64,000 bases of DNA from Astropecten irregularis (GCA_963971285.1 OZ020258.1:12110614-12174613), one strand, 5' to 3'. Shown: positions 12,101 to 19,345, counted from the stretch's first letter. Translations and numbers: made by a program. The notes: generated by a model from the letters alone, not told the origin.

Positions 12101-15100
12101 ACTCGAGAAGAAGAAGACCATTAGTTGAAGAAGTGCAATAATTTGGTTTTGTCTGTCATCTGTCTCTGCCCAACAGAACAAGAAAACGGAGACTCAGCAG
12201 CTGACAGAAGGTGCCGCGAGATCAGCTCAGAAGCAAGTGTCCAAGCTCATGTCCCATCAGCATCGAGCCAGGTAAGAATGGATCGCTAGGGAGCTTTAGA
12301 TTGGTGTGAACGAGGACCTCGTCCACAACGTCGTGCTGAATGTAAAAACCATAGTTTGTGCATCCTCGACTCGCTCAGAGAACGTTGGTGACGACCTGAC
12401 GCATGTGCAAAGACTCGGCATGATGCATTCACGTATCAGTCGATGTAGTCAACATGAAAATCTAAAGCTCGAGGCTCGAGGGCCATCACCTGCAGTGACA
12501 GTCATCTATCTATATCCCACTAGCCAGACTTGTCCAGAAATCATTTTGGATTTTTGAAGGTGATAACATCAACCCCACCTTTTGGTGTTTAGGCTTCAGG
12601 ATCTTCCTGAGGCTTCCCAGATTTAGCATTGTGCCTTGAATATCCTCAGTCTAATAAGCAGAGCCAGGTAAGAATGGATCAGTGAGGGCTGCCATTGCTC
12701 GGAAGCCATCAACATCATTGACAGTCATCTATCTATGTCCCACCAACTAGACTTGTCCAGAAATCATTTTGGATTTGGAATGGTGATAACACCAACCCCA
12801 CCTTTTGGTCTTTAGGCTTCAGGATCTTCCTGGGGCTTCCCAGATCTAGCACTGTGCCTTCAGTGTCCTCAGACTTTGGAAGTAGATCATTCTTTGGGTC
12901 ATCAGGCCCGTCAAGTGCCGATGCTCTACCATCCTACCTGTGTTCATCAAAACCTTTCAGATCTAGAGGATAGATTTTTGTGGATTAAGCACTGTTAGTG
13001 AGCTGCCTTCGACCTTCAGTCAGGGATTGCAAAGTTGATGCTTACTCTTGTTTAAGATTCACTGTCCTGAAGCTTTTCACATGCCTTTGGGATGGGAAAA
13101 ACCCCAGAGTATAATTGGGAGTCATGTTGGCGTAGCGGTTCTTTCCTCGCCTTTCACCTCTGGCGGACTGGGTTCAAGTCCAGCTCAGACCACAAGTGGA
13201 TTATTTTTTCAGTCCCTACCTGATTCTGTGGGTTTTACCCAGAATATTACTCTGGGATTTTCCTCCCACCTCTAAAACTGTATCTTCTTCTCATCATCAT
13301 CTTTCCATAAAAGGTTTCATCAGGCTTGCGAGCTACAGTGCCTTAGACGCTTTTGAGGATTCCTTGGTGTCGTTACCAGAAAGAAATCAATAAAAATAAA
13401 TAGAAGAAAAAAAGAAATTCTGCATTGACTGACATCTCTTCCATCTCGTTCTTGTTTCAGAAACAAAGCCCAGGAGGAGTTCAAGAACAACCTCCTGAAG
13501 GAGGTTGTTGACTTGGAGATGGACCTGGAGCATCTTCAGGACAACTACAACAAGCTGAAGGCCGTCATAGATCGTCACCAGCGCAGCGTGGCACCCCGGC
13601 TACTGCAACAGTGAGTCCCTTGACTGTTATTTCATTCATCAACAACTTCTATTTGTTGTCACGGTCGGCCAAATATGTTGCCAAACATTCAGTTTTCTAG
13701 ACAAGGGGCCTTTCTCAAAGCTCGGCTCCGGCTCTGGCTCTGGCTCCTGCTCTGGCTCCGCCTCCGGCTTCGTCTCTGTTTTCATACGCTGAAAATATAG
13801 GTTGTGGTTTGCCATTGAAGCTGAAGCTCTGTTGTCCTTTTTCAAACCGAGAATCTACATGTACTTCCTAACTGCAGCCAAAAGCCTCTATTTTGATACC
13901 TGTAATTTTGAAATGAATTAATGAAATGGAGGCGGAGCCAGAGCCTGAGCTGGAGCTGGAGCCGAGTTTAGCGTAAGCTTGAAAGCTAATAATGAACAAA
14001 AGACCTGGGGGGAAATCTGGGACATGTGGTCCATGCCGAATATTCTTCTAACTCCGCGTTCCTTTCACGAATATATCGCGTAACACGTACGGAGCCGGAG
14101 ATGTAGTACATTTAGATTGATAAACACAATCGCAGTTTCTTTTACTAATCAAAAGAGGGCGCCCTTCAAAAACTTTTCGGATTACTTTATACTCCGTGCT
14201 TGTGAGCGCACGTTAACAAATCATGTGCTGGCTCAGGTGGGATTCGAACCCACGACCTCCTGCTAATTGCTCTGTTCATCTTGCTTATCATGCATGTCAG
14301 CTATCCTTACCCCTTTCTTCTTTTTCCCCCATACAGCGTGCAGAGGTTTAAGGCCCTACAAGAGAAACAAAAGACTGAGACCAAAGAGTTGAACAATCAG
14401 CTCGGACGCCAACTGCTGCAGACTACCAAGCAGATTCTGACACAGGAAATGTCCGCCATGCACAGGAAACTCATACAAGACGCTGTGAGTATGACCATTA
14501 TAATTCAAATTACCGTTCGTTTTACCCTTCACCGACGTGTATCAGCACGGCACAGGCCCTTTCCCCAGCAGGCGCGGTTCAAGAACAAAATCTGTTTCGT
14601 GATATTCAGTTCCAAAAAGTTGTATAACATGCAGCAAATCGCATACTGTACTGATTGTGTGGGCATGCACTGGAAAAGTGTCGTAACTTTTGCACAGTGA
14701 AGACTAACTTGTCAGACTGTGTTTTGTCACAAAAAATAGTTAACTATTGCAAGACCAAACCATGATTCAGGTAGCCTAGGAAATGTATAGCAATCAGTTC
14801 ACATAAATGATGCATTTTGTGAATTTAATTGGTGAATTTACTTAGTTCCGTTTCGAAAATGGAATTCTGATTCAAGAAGTAGATTCAGTGAATTCCGTCC
14901 ATTTTCCGTTTTTGCGGAAAATCAGTGGCCCTATAAACTGTTTATCACTTCAAGATTGAGATATATGATACAGCCATGTCTTGGCTATCACCAAGTAGAA
15001 TTTGATCAAAATTTGACTCAAATTGAGGGGAAAAACTAAGACTGAATTAGCCAACCTCAAAACCAGATTTTCATCTTTCTTTCAATACACAATACTCATT

Positions 15101-15269
15101 ATTAATTGATATCACTCCAGCATTTACTCACTACCTTGGTTGGTTAAAAAGAAAAGAAGATTAGTTAGATATTTTGTTTTTGCTTTCCCCTACCCTCAAT
15201 CTTCTATTGCAGCAACAACAAGAACTTCAGCAGATGAGGAAAAGACTTCACACGATGTTTATGCTCTAA
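76..15269 (+). CDS. Meiotic chromosome axis protein, SYCP3/SYCP2-like (gene span, 5' end outside window)
   Basis: Spliced gene; exons read at 76-116 (doubtful), 777-909, 1456-2301, 3451-3823, 4964-5049, 5724-5889, 6557-6685, 7597-7860, 8782-9039, 9655-9733, 10498-10707, 11242-11417, 12177-12271, 13461-13610, 14337-14484 and 15213-15269. Each is flanked by AG and GT and every junction keeps phase, giving over 1,050 residues in the window. Most of the protein is Ser/Pro/Lys/Glu-rich and looks disordered. From exon 11 on it is helical, and the end QQQELQQMRKRLHTMFML resembles the SYCP3 C-terminus (QQQE..VRKSLQSMLF). Vertebrate SYCP3 is only about 240 aa, whereas SYCP2 is about 1,500 aa with a disordered middle and a C-terminal coil that pairs with SYCP3. 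An SYCP2 orthologue, or an SYCP3-type tail on a long protein, are both possible. Known role of the family: building the axial element of meiotic chromosomes. The gene assignment is inference from the tail and architecture. Confidence 0.7.
300..676 (+). mobile_element. tRNA-derived SINE, family S4, with ATT-rich tail
   Basis: The head GTGGCCTAGTGGTCTGGCG is A-box-like and GTGTTCGAGTCC is B-box-like. A unique body follows (TTGGGCAAGATGC, GTATACTCCCCAGGGAG), then an ATT-repeat tail. A second copy with the same body lies at 62163-62437, and a fragment of the body at about 4450-4515. It occupies an intron of the axis-protein gene. Confidence 0.75.
777..909 (+). CDS. Axis-protein gene, exon (43 codons)
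   Basis: Acceptor TTTGGTTTTCAG and donor TCAAG|GTAGTT. It is open in one frame (VIVPSSIPTQESVVVVPDSL at its start) and rich in Pro, Ser and Val. It ends in phase 2, which fits the acceptor of the next exon (AG|G CAA). No recognised domain. Confidence 0.65.
951..1350 (+). repeat. Intronic minisatellite, unit about 14 bp (CCATTTCCCTGGAA)
   Basis: About 25 degenerate units alternate CCATTTCCCTGGAAC, CCATTTCCCTAGACC and CCATTATCCTCAAAC. Open frames here encode only a FPGTYFPRPHYPQ-like repeat and are explained by repeat period, not by a gene. Confidence 0.85.
1456..2301 (+). CDS. Axis-protein gene, large exon (282 codons)
   Basis: Acceptor CTCTGTAG and donor AAATAG|GTGGGA, phase 2 at both ends. 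It encodes a strongly basic stretch with many KR/KK clusters (KKARAPRPAKALKKGKAPA, NPRKRVCKRAF) suitable for nuclear import, then an acidic Ser/Asp-rich part. Near the start is LEDLSVYDFVDTES; a similar YDF-ED patch occurs near the SYCP3 N-terminus, which may be chance. It ends with a more ordered patch (YCDEDVHRFVRGLSNRQRQF). No catalytic motif is visible. Confidence 0.75.
2432..2619 (+). repeat. 15-bp minisatellite (AGGAAGCCTAAAACT)
   Basis: About 12 head-to-tail units of AGGAAGCCTAAAACT with occasional inserted AAATCCT. Intronic, directly followed by an inverted-repeat element. Confidence 0.9.
2621..2764. mobile_element. MITE family M1 (GTCGATTTCAC termini)
   Basis: About 140 bp with inverted ends GTCGATTTCAC...GTGAAATCGAC and internal palindromic halves (CATCGTAACTTGC / GTAACTTGAG). 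Further copies: 4521-4640, 8066-8206, 10234-10376, 26807-26955, 42800-42932, 53188-53247 with 53686-53730, and 62003-62156. Confidence 0.85.
3013..3370. mobile_element. Foldback element with about 83-bp inverted arms and a hammerhead-like core
   Basis: The left arm starts AAGGTGATCAAAGTCGGGCG and the right arm is its near-perfect reverse complement ending at 3370, with only a few mismatches over about 83 bp. The right arm holds CTGATGA, a GGCT..AGCC stem and GAAACGTC at 3296-3331. The left arm has the same layout with GAAAC changed to AAAAC. This resembles ends of Penelope-like elements. It sits in an intron. Confidence 0.75.
3451..3823 (+). CDS. Axis-protein gene, exon with SSPH repeats (124 codons)
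   Basis: Acceptor CTTTTCCCAG and donor TGTCAG|GTTAGC. It begins after one borrowed base and ends in phase 0. It carries an in-frame repeat of SSPHV/SSPHG/SSPHD/SSSHD/SSPK encoded by 15-bp DNA units (TCTCCCCACGACTCA), then an acidic segment (YGAEIVDLESEEVCLERVTE). The rest is Ser/Pro/Lys-rich. Confidence 0.75.
3934..4050 (-). mobile_element. tRNA-like SINE head, family S3
   Basis: On the minus strand: GTGGCCTAGTGGTATGAC (A box) and GGGTTCGAATCCC (B box), with a possible 7-bp acceptor stem carrying one mismatch and an 8-nt anticodon loop. It is too degenerate for a functional tRNA. A related copy without the A box is at 14186-14272. Confidence 0.6.
4123..4397. mobile_element. MITE with TIR GGTGCGTTCCACT
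   Basis: The right end is GAGTGGAACGCACCCC and the left end its degenerate complement near TTTCCACTTGCGCG. A second, better preserved copy lies at 56211-56503 with GGGGTGCGTTCCGCTTGCG at its left end. The core shares CTTTCATTCAATGTAGTTAG in both. Confidence 0.75.
4521..4640. mobile_element. MITE family M1, intronic copy
   Basis: TTCGATTTCACCAAACTCAT at the left and GGGCTTTGTGAAATTGAT at the right match the M1 termini. Somewhat shortened and diverged. Confidence 0.7.
4964..5049 (+). CDS. Axis-protein gene, exon (28 codons)
   Basis: Acceptor CATGTTCAG and donor GACAG|GTATTA. It starts in phase 0 and ends in phase 2, both fitting the neighbours. It encodes a basic segment, ANRPRRNIPRINYHYPD. 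It is short and without family similarity, so support comes from phase and splice sites. Confidence 0.55.
5086..5350. mobile_element. Inverted-repeat element family M2 (GGCCCTTTTC ends, GGCTCCGGCT arms)
   Basis: The left end is GGCCCTTTTCCAAATCTCAG and the right end GGTTCGGAAAAGGGCCCTAG. Just inside the left end is a CTCCGGCTTTGGCTC tract, and the core reads ATAGGTTGTGGTTTTTCATT. Related copies: 13701-13976, 15291-15550, 28876-29063, 44835-44950 and 45836-46137. Glycine/serine-rich frames over it are repeat artefacts. Confidence 0.8.
5724..5889 (+). CDS. Axis-protein gene, acidic exon (55 codons)
   Basis: Acceptor CTTCACAG after a borrowed AG; donor AAACAGAAG|GTATCT, ending in phase 0. It encodes an acidic stretch (GSMLEEEEGHEEYQQENS) followed by a Ser-rich and mixed part ending EKPKQK. 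The donor lies inside an 81-bp segment repeated in tandem just downstream, so the true 3' end could be the second donor. Confidence 0.65.
5875..6033 (+). repeat. In-frame tandem duplication (81 + 78 bp) across a splice donor
   Basis: Units 5875-5955 and 5956-6033 both begin AAACCCAAACAGAAGGTATC and end GAAGATCAACAG, differing by a 3-bp indel and one substitution. If unspliced, both units stay open (FHSPPRFDYLDIEAPEDQQ) to a TAA at 6046. Each unit contains the donor AAG|GTATC. Confidence 0.9.
6066..6245 (+). mobile_element. tRNA-derived SINE, family S2
   Basis: Head with TTGGCGTAGCAGTTCTTTCC (A-box-like) and CCGGGTTAAATTCCGAC (degenerate B box), then a body with CCTGATTCTGTGGGTTTTAC and CTCCCACCTCTAAAACTG. 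Other copies: 9363-9543 (minus), 13112-13295 (plus) and 45075-45178 (minus, partial). Confidence 0.8.
6557..6685 (+). CDS. Axis-protein gene, basic exon (43 codons)
   Basis: Acceptor CTGTTAG and donor AAACAG|GTAATT, phase 0 at both ends. It encodes SKEWVMHASIINLDTTVKKK followed by further Lys/Arg clusters, a likely nuclear localisation patch. Confidence 0.7.
7180..7400. mobile_element. Two tRNA-derived SINEs of family S1 in opposite orientation
   Basis: The plus copy (7180-7290) has GATAGCTCAGTTGGTAGAGC and GGTTTGAATCCCGC. The minus copy (about 7340-7400) begins TGAAAAGTGAACAAAG and has GTGGGATTCGAACC. More copies: 9823-9900, 9968-10056, 17863-17968, 31160-31275 and 51767-51853. The 5' acceptor strand is mispaired, so these are not tRNA genes. 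Confidence 0.8.
7597..7860 (+). CDS. Axis-protein gene, exon with SQPSI repeats (88 codons)
   Basis: Acceptor TGCTTCTAG and donor ATGAAAAAG|GTACGG, phase 0. The basic start (PKKTMKQSSKKTKG) is followed by an acidic patch and three copies of SQPSI-S/G-G from an 18-bp DNA repeat. It ends in Ser/Arg-rich sequence (VLSRSRSDKMKK). Confidence 0.75.
7878..8030. mobile_element. Short element with TIR CTGGAAATAA
   Basis: About 155 bp, starting CTTGGAAATAAACGGAGG and ending CCTTATTTCCAG, with GCCCTGGTTCTTGGCCTTG inside. It matches 33141-33298 closely, where both ends are intact. It lies immediately after a splice donor. Confidence 0.75.
8066..8206. mobile_element. MITE family M1, intronic copy
   Basis: GGGGTGGATTTCACAAAGCC at the left and GGTGAAATCGACCCC at the right, with central GTAGGGCTGCAATGCATCAT. 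Confidence 0.85.
8782..9039 (+). CDS. Axis-protein gene, exon (86 codons)
   Basis: Acceptor CTTTCTCACAG and donor CCAAAG|GTATAG, phase 0 at both ends. It encodes DPSIEIARDCPIDIAREDIY, an IARD/IARE near-repeat, then an acidic helix-like stretch (DIDEEVKAKILADF) and Ser/Thr/Lys-rich sequence. No named domain. Confidence 0.75.
9363..9543 (-). mobile_element. SINE family S2, minus copy
   Basis: Reverse complement of the S2 body: GGGTAAAACCCACAGAATC, CGGAATTGAAACC (B box) and CGCTACGCCAACCTGA (A-box end). Confidence 0.8.
9655..9733 (+). CDS. Axis-protein gene, short exon (26 codons)
   Basis: Acceptor CTTTTTCACAG and donor AAATCAG|GTAGGG, leaving phase 1. It encodes an acidic/aromatic piece, DSDPNYAEDLFPVFQDQD. 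Confidence 0.65.
9823..10056 (-). mobile_element. Two SINE S1 fragments in tandem (minus)
   Basis: Both carry TCATTGAAAAGTGAAC or TCATAGAAAAGTGAAC, then AAATTGACT and a (G)ATTYRAACC B-box complement followed by GCGACCTCCTGAATACC. Confidence 0.7.
10234..10376. mobile_element. MITE family M1, intronic copy
   Basis: GATTCGATTTTCACGAAGCC at the left and GATGAAATCGACCCC at the right; CCTTCGTAGGGCTGCATTGC in the centre. Confidence 0.85.
10498..10707 (+). CDS. Axis-protein gene, exon (69 codons)
   Basis: Acceptor AATCCCAAAG (poor pyrimidine tract) and donor AAAGGAG|GTACGT, phase 1 to phase 1. It encodes SLKRKYDKLLREVDKDAE, a short amphipathic basic helix, then a Gly/Asp-rich linker (DEGDGDDDVGGDQ). 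Confidence 0.7.
11242..11417 (+). CDS. Axis-protein gene, exon leading into the coiled coil (58 codons)
   Basis: Acceptor TGGTCATGCAG and donor ATGAAG|GTAAGT. An acidic run (YDDVEEEEIEGTD) precedes MPGIAQILKAVGESLNRKMK. The last part aligns in pattern with the SYCP3 segment GEVQNMLEGVGVDINKAL that begins the Cor1 domain. Confidence 0.8.
12177..12271 (+). CDS. Axis-protein gene, coiled-coil exon (31 codons)
   Basis: Acceptor CTGCCCAACAG and donor GAGCCAG|GTAAGA, ending in phase 2. It encodes KTETQQLTEGAARSAQKQV and a basic end, with a charged helical pattern that continues the coil. Confidence 0.8.
12265..12880 (+). repeat. Tandem duplication of exon 3' end and intron, with decoy donor
   Basis: GAGCCAGGTAAGAATGGATC at the exon end recurs at about 12661. 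The following text (GACAGTCATCTATCTAT; ACTTGTCCAGAAATCATTTT; TTTAGGCTTCAGGATCTTCC) also occurs twice. The copied donor is consensus-like but has only a few nucleotides of exon with it. Confidence 0.8.
13112..13295 (+). mobile_element. SINE family S2, plus copy
   Basis: Best preserved S2 copy: GTTGGCGTAGCGGTTCTTTC, GGGTTCAAGTCCAGC (B box), CCTACCTGATTCTGTGGG and CTCCCACCTCTAAAACTG. Confidence 0.85.
13461..13610 (+). CDS. Axis-protein gene, coiled-coil exon (49 codons)
   Basis: Acceptor CTTGTTTCAG and donor CTGCAACA|GTGAGT, phase 2 to phase 2. It encodes a continuous heptad-like helix (KEVVDLEMDLEHLQDNYNKL). Its position matches the central SYCP3 coil, with similar spacing of Leu and charged residues. 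Confidence 0.85.
13701..13976. mobile_element. Inverted-repeat element family M2
   Basis: GGGGCCTTTCTCAAAGCTCG, then CTCCGGCTCTGGCTCTGG arms, core ATAGGTTGTGGTTTGCCATT, and a right arm rich in GAGCCAGAGCC. In an intron. Confidence 0.75.
14337..14484 (+). CDS. Axis-protein gene, coiled-coil exon (49 codons)
   Basis: Acceptor CCCCCATACAG and donor GACGCT|GTGAGT, ending in phase 0. It encodes KALQEKQKTETKELNNQLG and ends EMSAMHRKLIQDA. SYCP3 has a comparable KEMAMLQKKIMMET just before its C-terminus. Confidence 0.85.
15213..15269 (+). CDS. Axis-protein gene, last exon with stop TAA
   Basis: Acceptor CTTCTATTGCAG, then QQQELQQMRKRLHTMFML and TAA at 15267-15269. The residues match the SYCP3 C-terminal pattern QQQE..VRKSLQSMLF, the main basis for the family call. 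The 3' UTR runs almost at once into an M2 element at 15291. Confidence 0.85.
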   Translation, partial: QQQELQQMRKRLHTMFML

Positions 15270-15290
15270 GGTTGTGTTTGATGAGCTTTT

Positions 15291-15550
15291 CACAAATCCT
15301 AGGGCGTTTATGAAACAGAGGCTTAGGCTCAGGCTCAGGCTTCAGCTCTGACATCCATATATGCTGAGAATAATAGGTTGTGGTTTTTCATTGAAGCTGA
15401 AGCTCTGATTTCCTTTGAAAACCAGAGAATCTACTTCAGAACCACAGCCCAAAGCCTCTATTTTGATACCCATTGTTTCAGAATGGATTCACGAAATGGA
15501 GCTGGAGCCTGAGACGAAGTCTAAGCCTCCGTTTCGTAAACGCTCCTAGA
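15291..15550. mobile_element. Inverted-repeat element family M2
   Basis: Left CCTAGGGCGTTTATGAAACA and right CCGTTTCGTAAACGCTCCTA form the terminal repeat. GGCTCAGGCTCAGGC and GAGCTGGAGCCTGAG arms, with core ATAGGTTGTGGTTTTTCATT. Confidence 0.8.
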
Positions 15551-15868
15551 CTCATGCTCCAGTCTCAAGCTTGGTCTGCATCATCAAGAATACGAGAACC
15601 CAGGTTCTAGTTTTGCTCTGGAGTTTGAAGTCCCAGATTTCTTGTTCAGAACTTGAGTATGGACTTCCCACCAATAGCCAAAAGCCTTTGCTTTGATGCC
15701 TGTTACATTCAAATGAATGTACAATACAAAAAAAACTGGAGTCAAGATTTTGAAAAGAGCCTCTGTTATTTAATACTTTTTATTCATGTTGCCATAGTAA
15801 TATATATTAGTAATATATATATGAAATGTTTGATGCAAAGCATGTTAATATCCAGGTTTGGATGTCAG

Positions 15869-16291
15869 TAGGCTTGGGCGATTCCAGCATTTTCAGAATC
15901 GATTCCGATTCCAGGCTTGAATCGCGATTCCACTCATAATTGATTCCAATTTTTTCACCGGCAAAAATAATATTGAAATAATGGCAAACTTTATTGGGTT
16001 ACGTGCGTAGCTCATATCGAAATAGCACTATTTGTGGTTTTGCAGACAAAACGCAGACAGTGCCGCACGCGGTTAAGTTGTTCGTTGCGGAAGAATCATC
16101 CAGGCTTTATTTCTTTGAAGAATGTCAGAATCGTTTCAGTTGGTTCAACGATCCAACAACCCAAGAATGGCTCAGCGCATTTTGGAATCGAAACTCAAAA
16201 CTCAAAACTCCTCAACAAAGTGGAATGGAATTTCCGATTCCAAATTTGGAATCTTTTCTCATCGATTCCAACATGGAATCGCCCAAGCCTA
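15869..16291. mobile_element. TIR element, TAGGCTTGGGCGATTCCA ends
   Basis: 423 bp with an 18-bp perfect terminal inverted repeat. The ends are rich in GATTCC/GGAATC subrepeats. The type resembles non-autonomous hAT elements, but the flanking 8 bp match only in part. A 100-codon frame inside (15994-16296) has no recognised similarity. Confidence 0.7.
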
Positions 16292-16458
16292 GATAATAGT
16301 AGGTTGAAGAATCTATTTGAATTCTAAGGAAGCTTCCCAGGGTTAGGTACATAAGGATACTTAATTCACTGAGTTAAGTCTGCTGAACAACAAACAGTAC
16401 AAGAGAAAGACCATCAGGACAATTTCACACTGCTATGCACTGATGGCGAATAGTCACA

Positions 16459-16806
16459 TTACCGCTTTTACCACAGACACTTGATATTAAAGGCATCCTA
16501 ACGGCTACGGCTATGACCGTTGCTAGGCAGGTTTCTATGCATGGCCTATGGCTCTCTGACTTCCAGATGCCCTGTTGTTCTTAGCAACAGTCATAGCCGT
16601 TGGTTTGGATCCAGCCAGAATTTTCCGTCCAGTTCATATCATCGCTTTTACCACAGACACTTGATAAAGGCATCCTAACGGCTACGGCTATGACTTTTGC
16701 TAGGCAGGTTTCTATGCATGGCCTATGCATCTCTGACTCACAGATGCCATGTTGTTCAATAGCAACAGTCATAGTCGTAGCCGTTGGTTTGGATCCAGCC
16801 TGACTT
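16459..16806 (+). repeat. Tandem duplication of a hairpin-forming unit (about 165-175 bp x2)
   Basis: CGCTTTTACCACAGACACTT starts both units and GCCGTTGGTTTGGATCCAGC ends both. Inside each, GGCTACGGCTATGAC and the complement of AGTCATAGCCGT(AGCC) can pair as a long hairpin. Confidence 0.8.
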
Positions 16807-16947
16807 TTCAAGTGACTTACAGCTTAGCTAATAAGCTCTAATTGTGAAATAAGCTTCATGCGCTCAAGCAAATTTATTTGGCTTTTCTTGTTTGAGAATT
16901 TGCCAAGCATATTGAAGCCAAGATGGAGTTCCTTGCCAACAAGTCCT

Positions 16948-17190
16948 GGGGCAAATTTCACGGCCCTGCTTAGCACAACAATTTGCTAAGCGTGACAGTT
17001 CTGTCTTAACAAAATACAGGGTTAACAACCAAATTTCCATGTTTTGTATATCGCTCGTGATTGTTCTTTGGCTGTTGTTCGCTGACCATAAATATAAAAT
17101 GGAATTTTTAAACGGTGGTTTGTTTTATTGGGAAAGACATTATTGTGCTAAGCAAATTTGTGTGCTTAGCAGCTACATGAAATTGGCCCC
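16948..17190. mobile_element. MITE family M5 (GGGGCCAATTTCAT ends, GCTTAGCA core)
   Basis: Right end ATGAAATTGGCCCC, left end GGGGCAAATTTCACGGCCC. Inside are CTGCTTAGCACA and TTGTTCTTTGGCTGTTGTTC. Other copies or partial copies: 34109-34311, 37050-37229, about 41640-42310, 51854-52283, 59934-60188, 60337-60548 and 60549-60795. Confidence 0.8.
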
Positions 17191-17237
17191 TGGTGGTTTT
17201 GGGCTGCATCTGAGCTAATTTCTTGCCAAAATTACTT

Positions 17238-17462
17238 AAGGCCTTTTCATGCGACAACGCTAAAAAAAACGAATCCATTGAGAAATTCTCTCATGGATCT
17301 GGACCTCGGTCAAAATCTCTCAAGGATTCACCAGGGACGTCGGTCACTCTCAAGCATTGATGTCCTTTCACACGATTACACTTTTGTAAGATTTTGCAAC
17401 CATGAGAGAATTTCATTTCTCAATGGTTGAGAGGTTTTTTTAGCATCATGTGAAAAGGCCTT
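17238..17462. mobile_element. MITE with about 30-bp TIR (AAGGCCTTTTCATGCGAC)
   Basis: Left AAGGCCTTTTCATGCGACAA..GCTAAAAAAAAC and right ..TTTTTTTAGCATCATGTGAAAAGGCCTT. A second inner inverted pair is TGAGAAATTCTCTCATG / CATGAGAGAATTTC. Flanks TTAA and TTTA suggest a TTAA-type target. Confidence 0.75.
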
Positions 17463-17862
17463 TATTCTGTACAGAATTTTTTTTTCCAGATTTGCTAAAT
17501 ATATTTAAAGTGTTTGTTGTTTTTGCTTGTTTGTTTAATCTCAGCTTTACGAAAACAAAATGTTTGCCCCAAAACCTTTTGAAAATGAATTGTACTTACT
17601 TTGTTCTTTGAAAAAGTTTTAAGGAAATAATGATGAAGCTAAATATACTTGATTCATTATGTTTATTCCCAGTTTTTGGATGTTGAAATTTTAACTGTTT
17701 GCTAAGTTTTGTTTCCACACGATTTATATATTTTGTTTTTCAATGATAAGGCTGAGCGAATTTCTATCAACTTGATTTACTTAATATTTTTTGATGATTA
17801 TTTGGATTTATGGGTAAAAGTCTTTCTTGACAACCGGATGATACTGAAATAGTATGAAAATT

Positions 17863-17968
17863 CATTGAAAAGTGAACAGTGACATATTTACTTGAGCGGG
17901 ATTCGAACCTGCGACCCCCAGAATACCATCCCTGTGCTAACTGAGCTACCGGTTTCTAGCCCTATGTT
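17863..17968 (-). mobile_element. SINE S1, minus copy, tRNA-like head intact
   Basis: On the minus strand: CGGTAGCTCAGTTAGCAC, GGTCGCAGGTTCGAATCCCG and CACTTTTCAATGA. Degenerate acceptor stem. Confidence 0.75.
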
Positions 17969-18028
17969 GGTGGTGTCGCAAATAGTCGGTTTGATCGCTT
18001 CCTTTTTGGAGGCCGCCTGTTTCATTTT

Positions 18029-18395
18029 CTAAAGGTAGTATCATACTTTGGTAAGAAACCAAAACAGAAATGTTCACAGATTTACCTATAACTTACAGGG
18101 TATGAAGATGGTGAAGGTAGAAACATACCATTAAATTTGTTTCGCCTGAAATGGTGTATTTATCCAGAAATTAGTAGAACAACGACCGAAAATCTTTTTG
18201 ATCTTCAATAAAAGATCAAAAATAAAAGAGAAAAGACTTAAGAAATACTGTGGCTGTTTTTCACTGTTTTCTCAAAAAGTGGGCACCGTATGAGACTGAA
18301 ATTTTCACAGATGGCTGTTGCTGTATCTTCCTTGTTACTTTTTCCCATGAATCTGCATTTCTTTGACAAAAAACAAAGTATGATACTACATTTAA
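18029..18395. mobile_element. TTAA MITE family M3 (AGGTAGTATCATACTTTGGT)
   Basis: Left AAAGGTAGTATCATACTTTG, right CAAAGTATGATACTACATTT; central self-complementary AAAGATCAAAAA. Diagnostic inner text: AGTGGGCACCGTATGAGACT and TTTCGCCTGAAATGG. No coding capacity. Left flank CTAA, right TTAA. Confidence 0.85.
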
Positions 18396-18650
18396 AAGAC
18401 TAGCACAAAGTTGACGAGTAAAACCATTAAAAATTGCTCTGAACATGATTTTGTTATCGTAACATTGTTTGATCAATAGAGAATTTGTTTATTAAAGAAG
18501 TTCCTATCTTTTAAGTGATATTGGGCCATTGTTTGTTTTCTTTTACAGTGGGTTTTCACCGACACTTACACTTTTAGACATCTCTGTTTCTTGAACATGA
18601 AGGAAAGTGGCCTAGCCTAGGCCTGCCGCCTGTATTTCAACATGAATTTC

Positions 18651-19345
18651 TTAAAGGTAGTATCATACTTTGGTAGCATACCGAAACAGAAATCGTCACA
18701 GATTTAGCTATAAACTGACAGGGTAAAAAGATGGTGATTGTAGAAACATACCGTTAATTTTTTCTGCCTGAAATGCTGTATTTATCCAGAAAAGAGTAAA
18801 ACCAATGACCAAACAATTTTTTGATCTTCTAAAGATCAAAAATAAAAGAGAAAAGAAATACTGTGGCCGTTGATCACTGTTTTCTCAAAAAGTGGGCACC
18901 GTATGGGACTGAAATTTTCACAGATGACTGTTACTATATCTTCCTTGATATTTTTGCCCATGAATCTTTGACAAAAACTGAAGTATGATATTACCTGTAA
19001 AAGTAGTATCATACTTTGGTAGCATATACCGAAACATAAATCTTCACAGATTTACCTATAACTTACAGGATATAAAGAATTAAAGATGGTGATGGTAGAA
19101 ACATACCGTTAAAATATTTATGCCTAAAATGCTGATATTTATCCAGAAAAGAGTCAAACCAATGACCAATAGTATAAAAATTTAGGAAATCCTGTGGCCG
19201 TTTTTCGCTGTTTTCTGAAAAGGTGGCCACCGTACGGGACTGAAATTTTTCACAGGTGACTGACACTGCATCTTCCTTGATATTTTTGCCCATTAATCTG
19301 TATTTCTTTGACAAAAACCAAAGTACTACTAGGGCCTACCTTTAA
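18651..19345. mobile_element. Two adjoining M3 MITEs
   Basis: Copy one runs 18651 to about 19000 and copy two about 18996 to 19345, sharing the junction GATATTACCTGTAAAAGTAG. Both retain GGTAGTATCATACTTTGGTA at the left. The right end of the second is altered (AAAGTACTACTAGGGCCTAC). Confidence 0.8.

Noticed and set aside
16034-16327. 97-100 codon frames inside the 15.9-16.3 kb TIR element
   Set aside because: No recognisable transposase motif, and the frames run out through the GATTCC/GGAATC terminal repeats.
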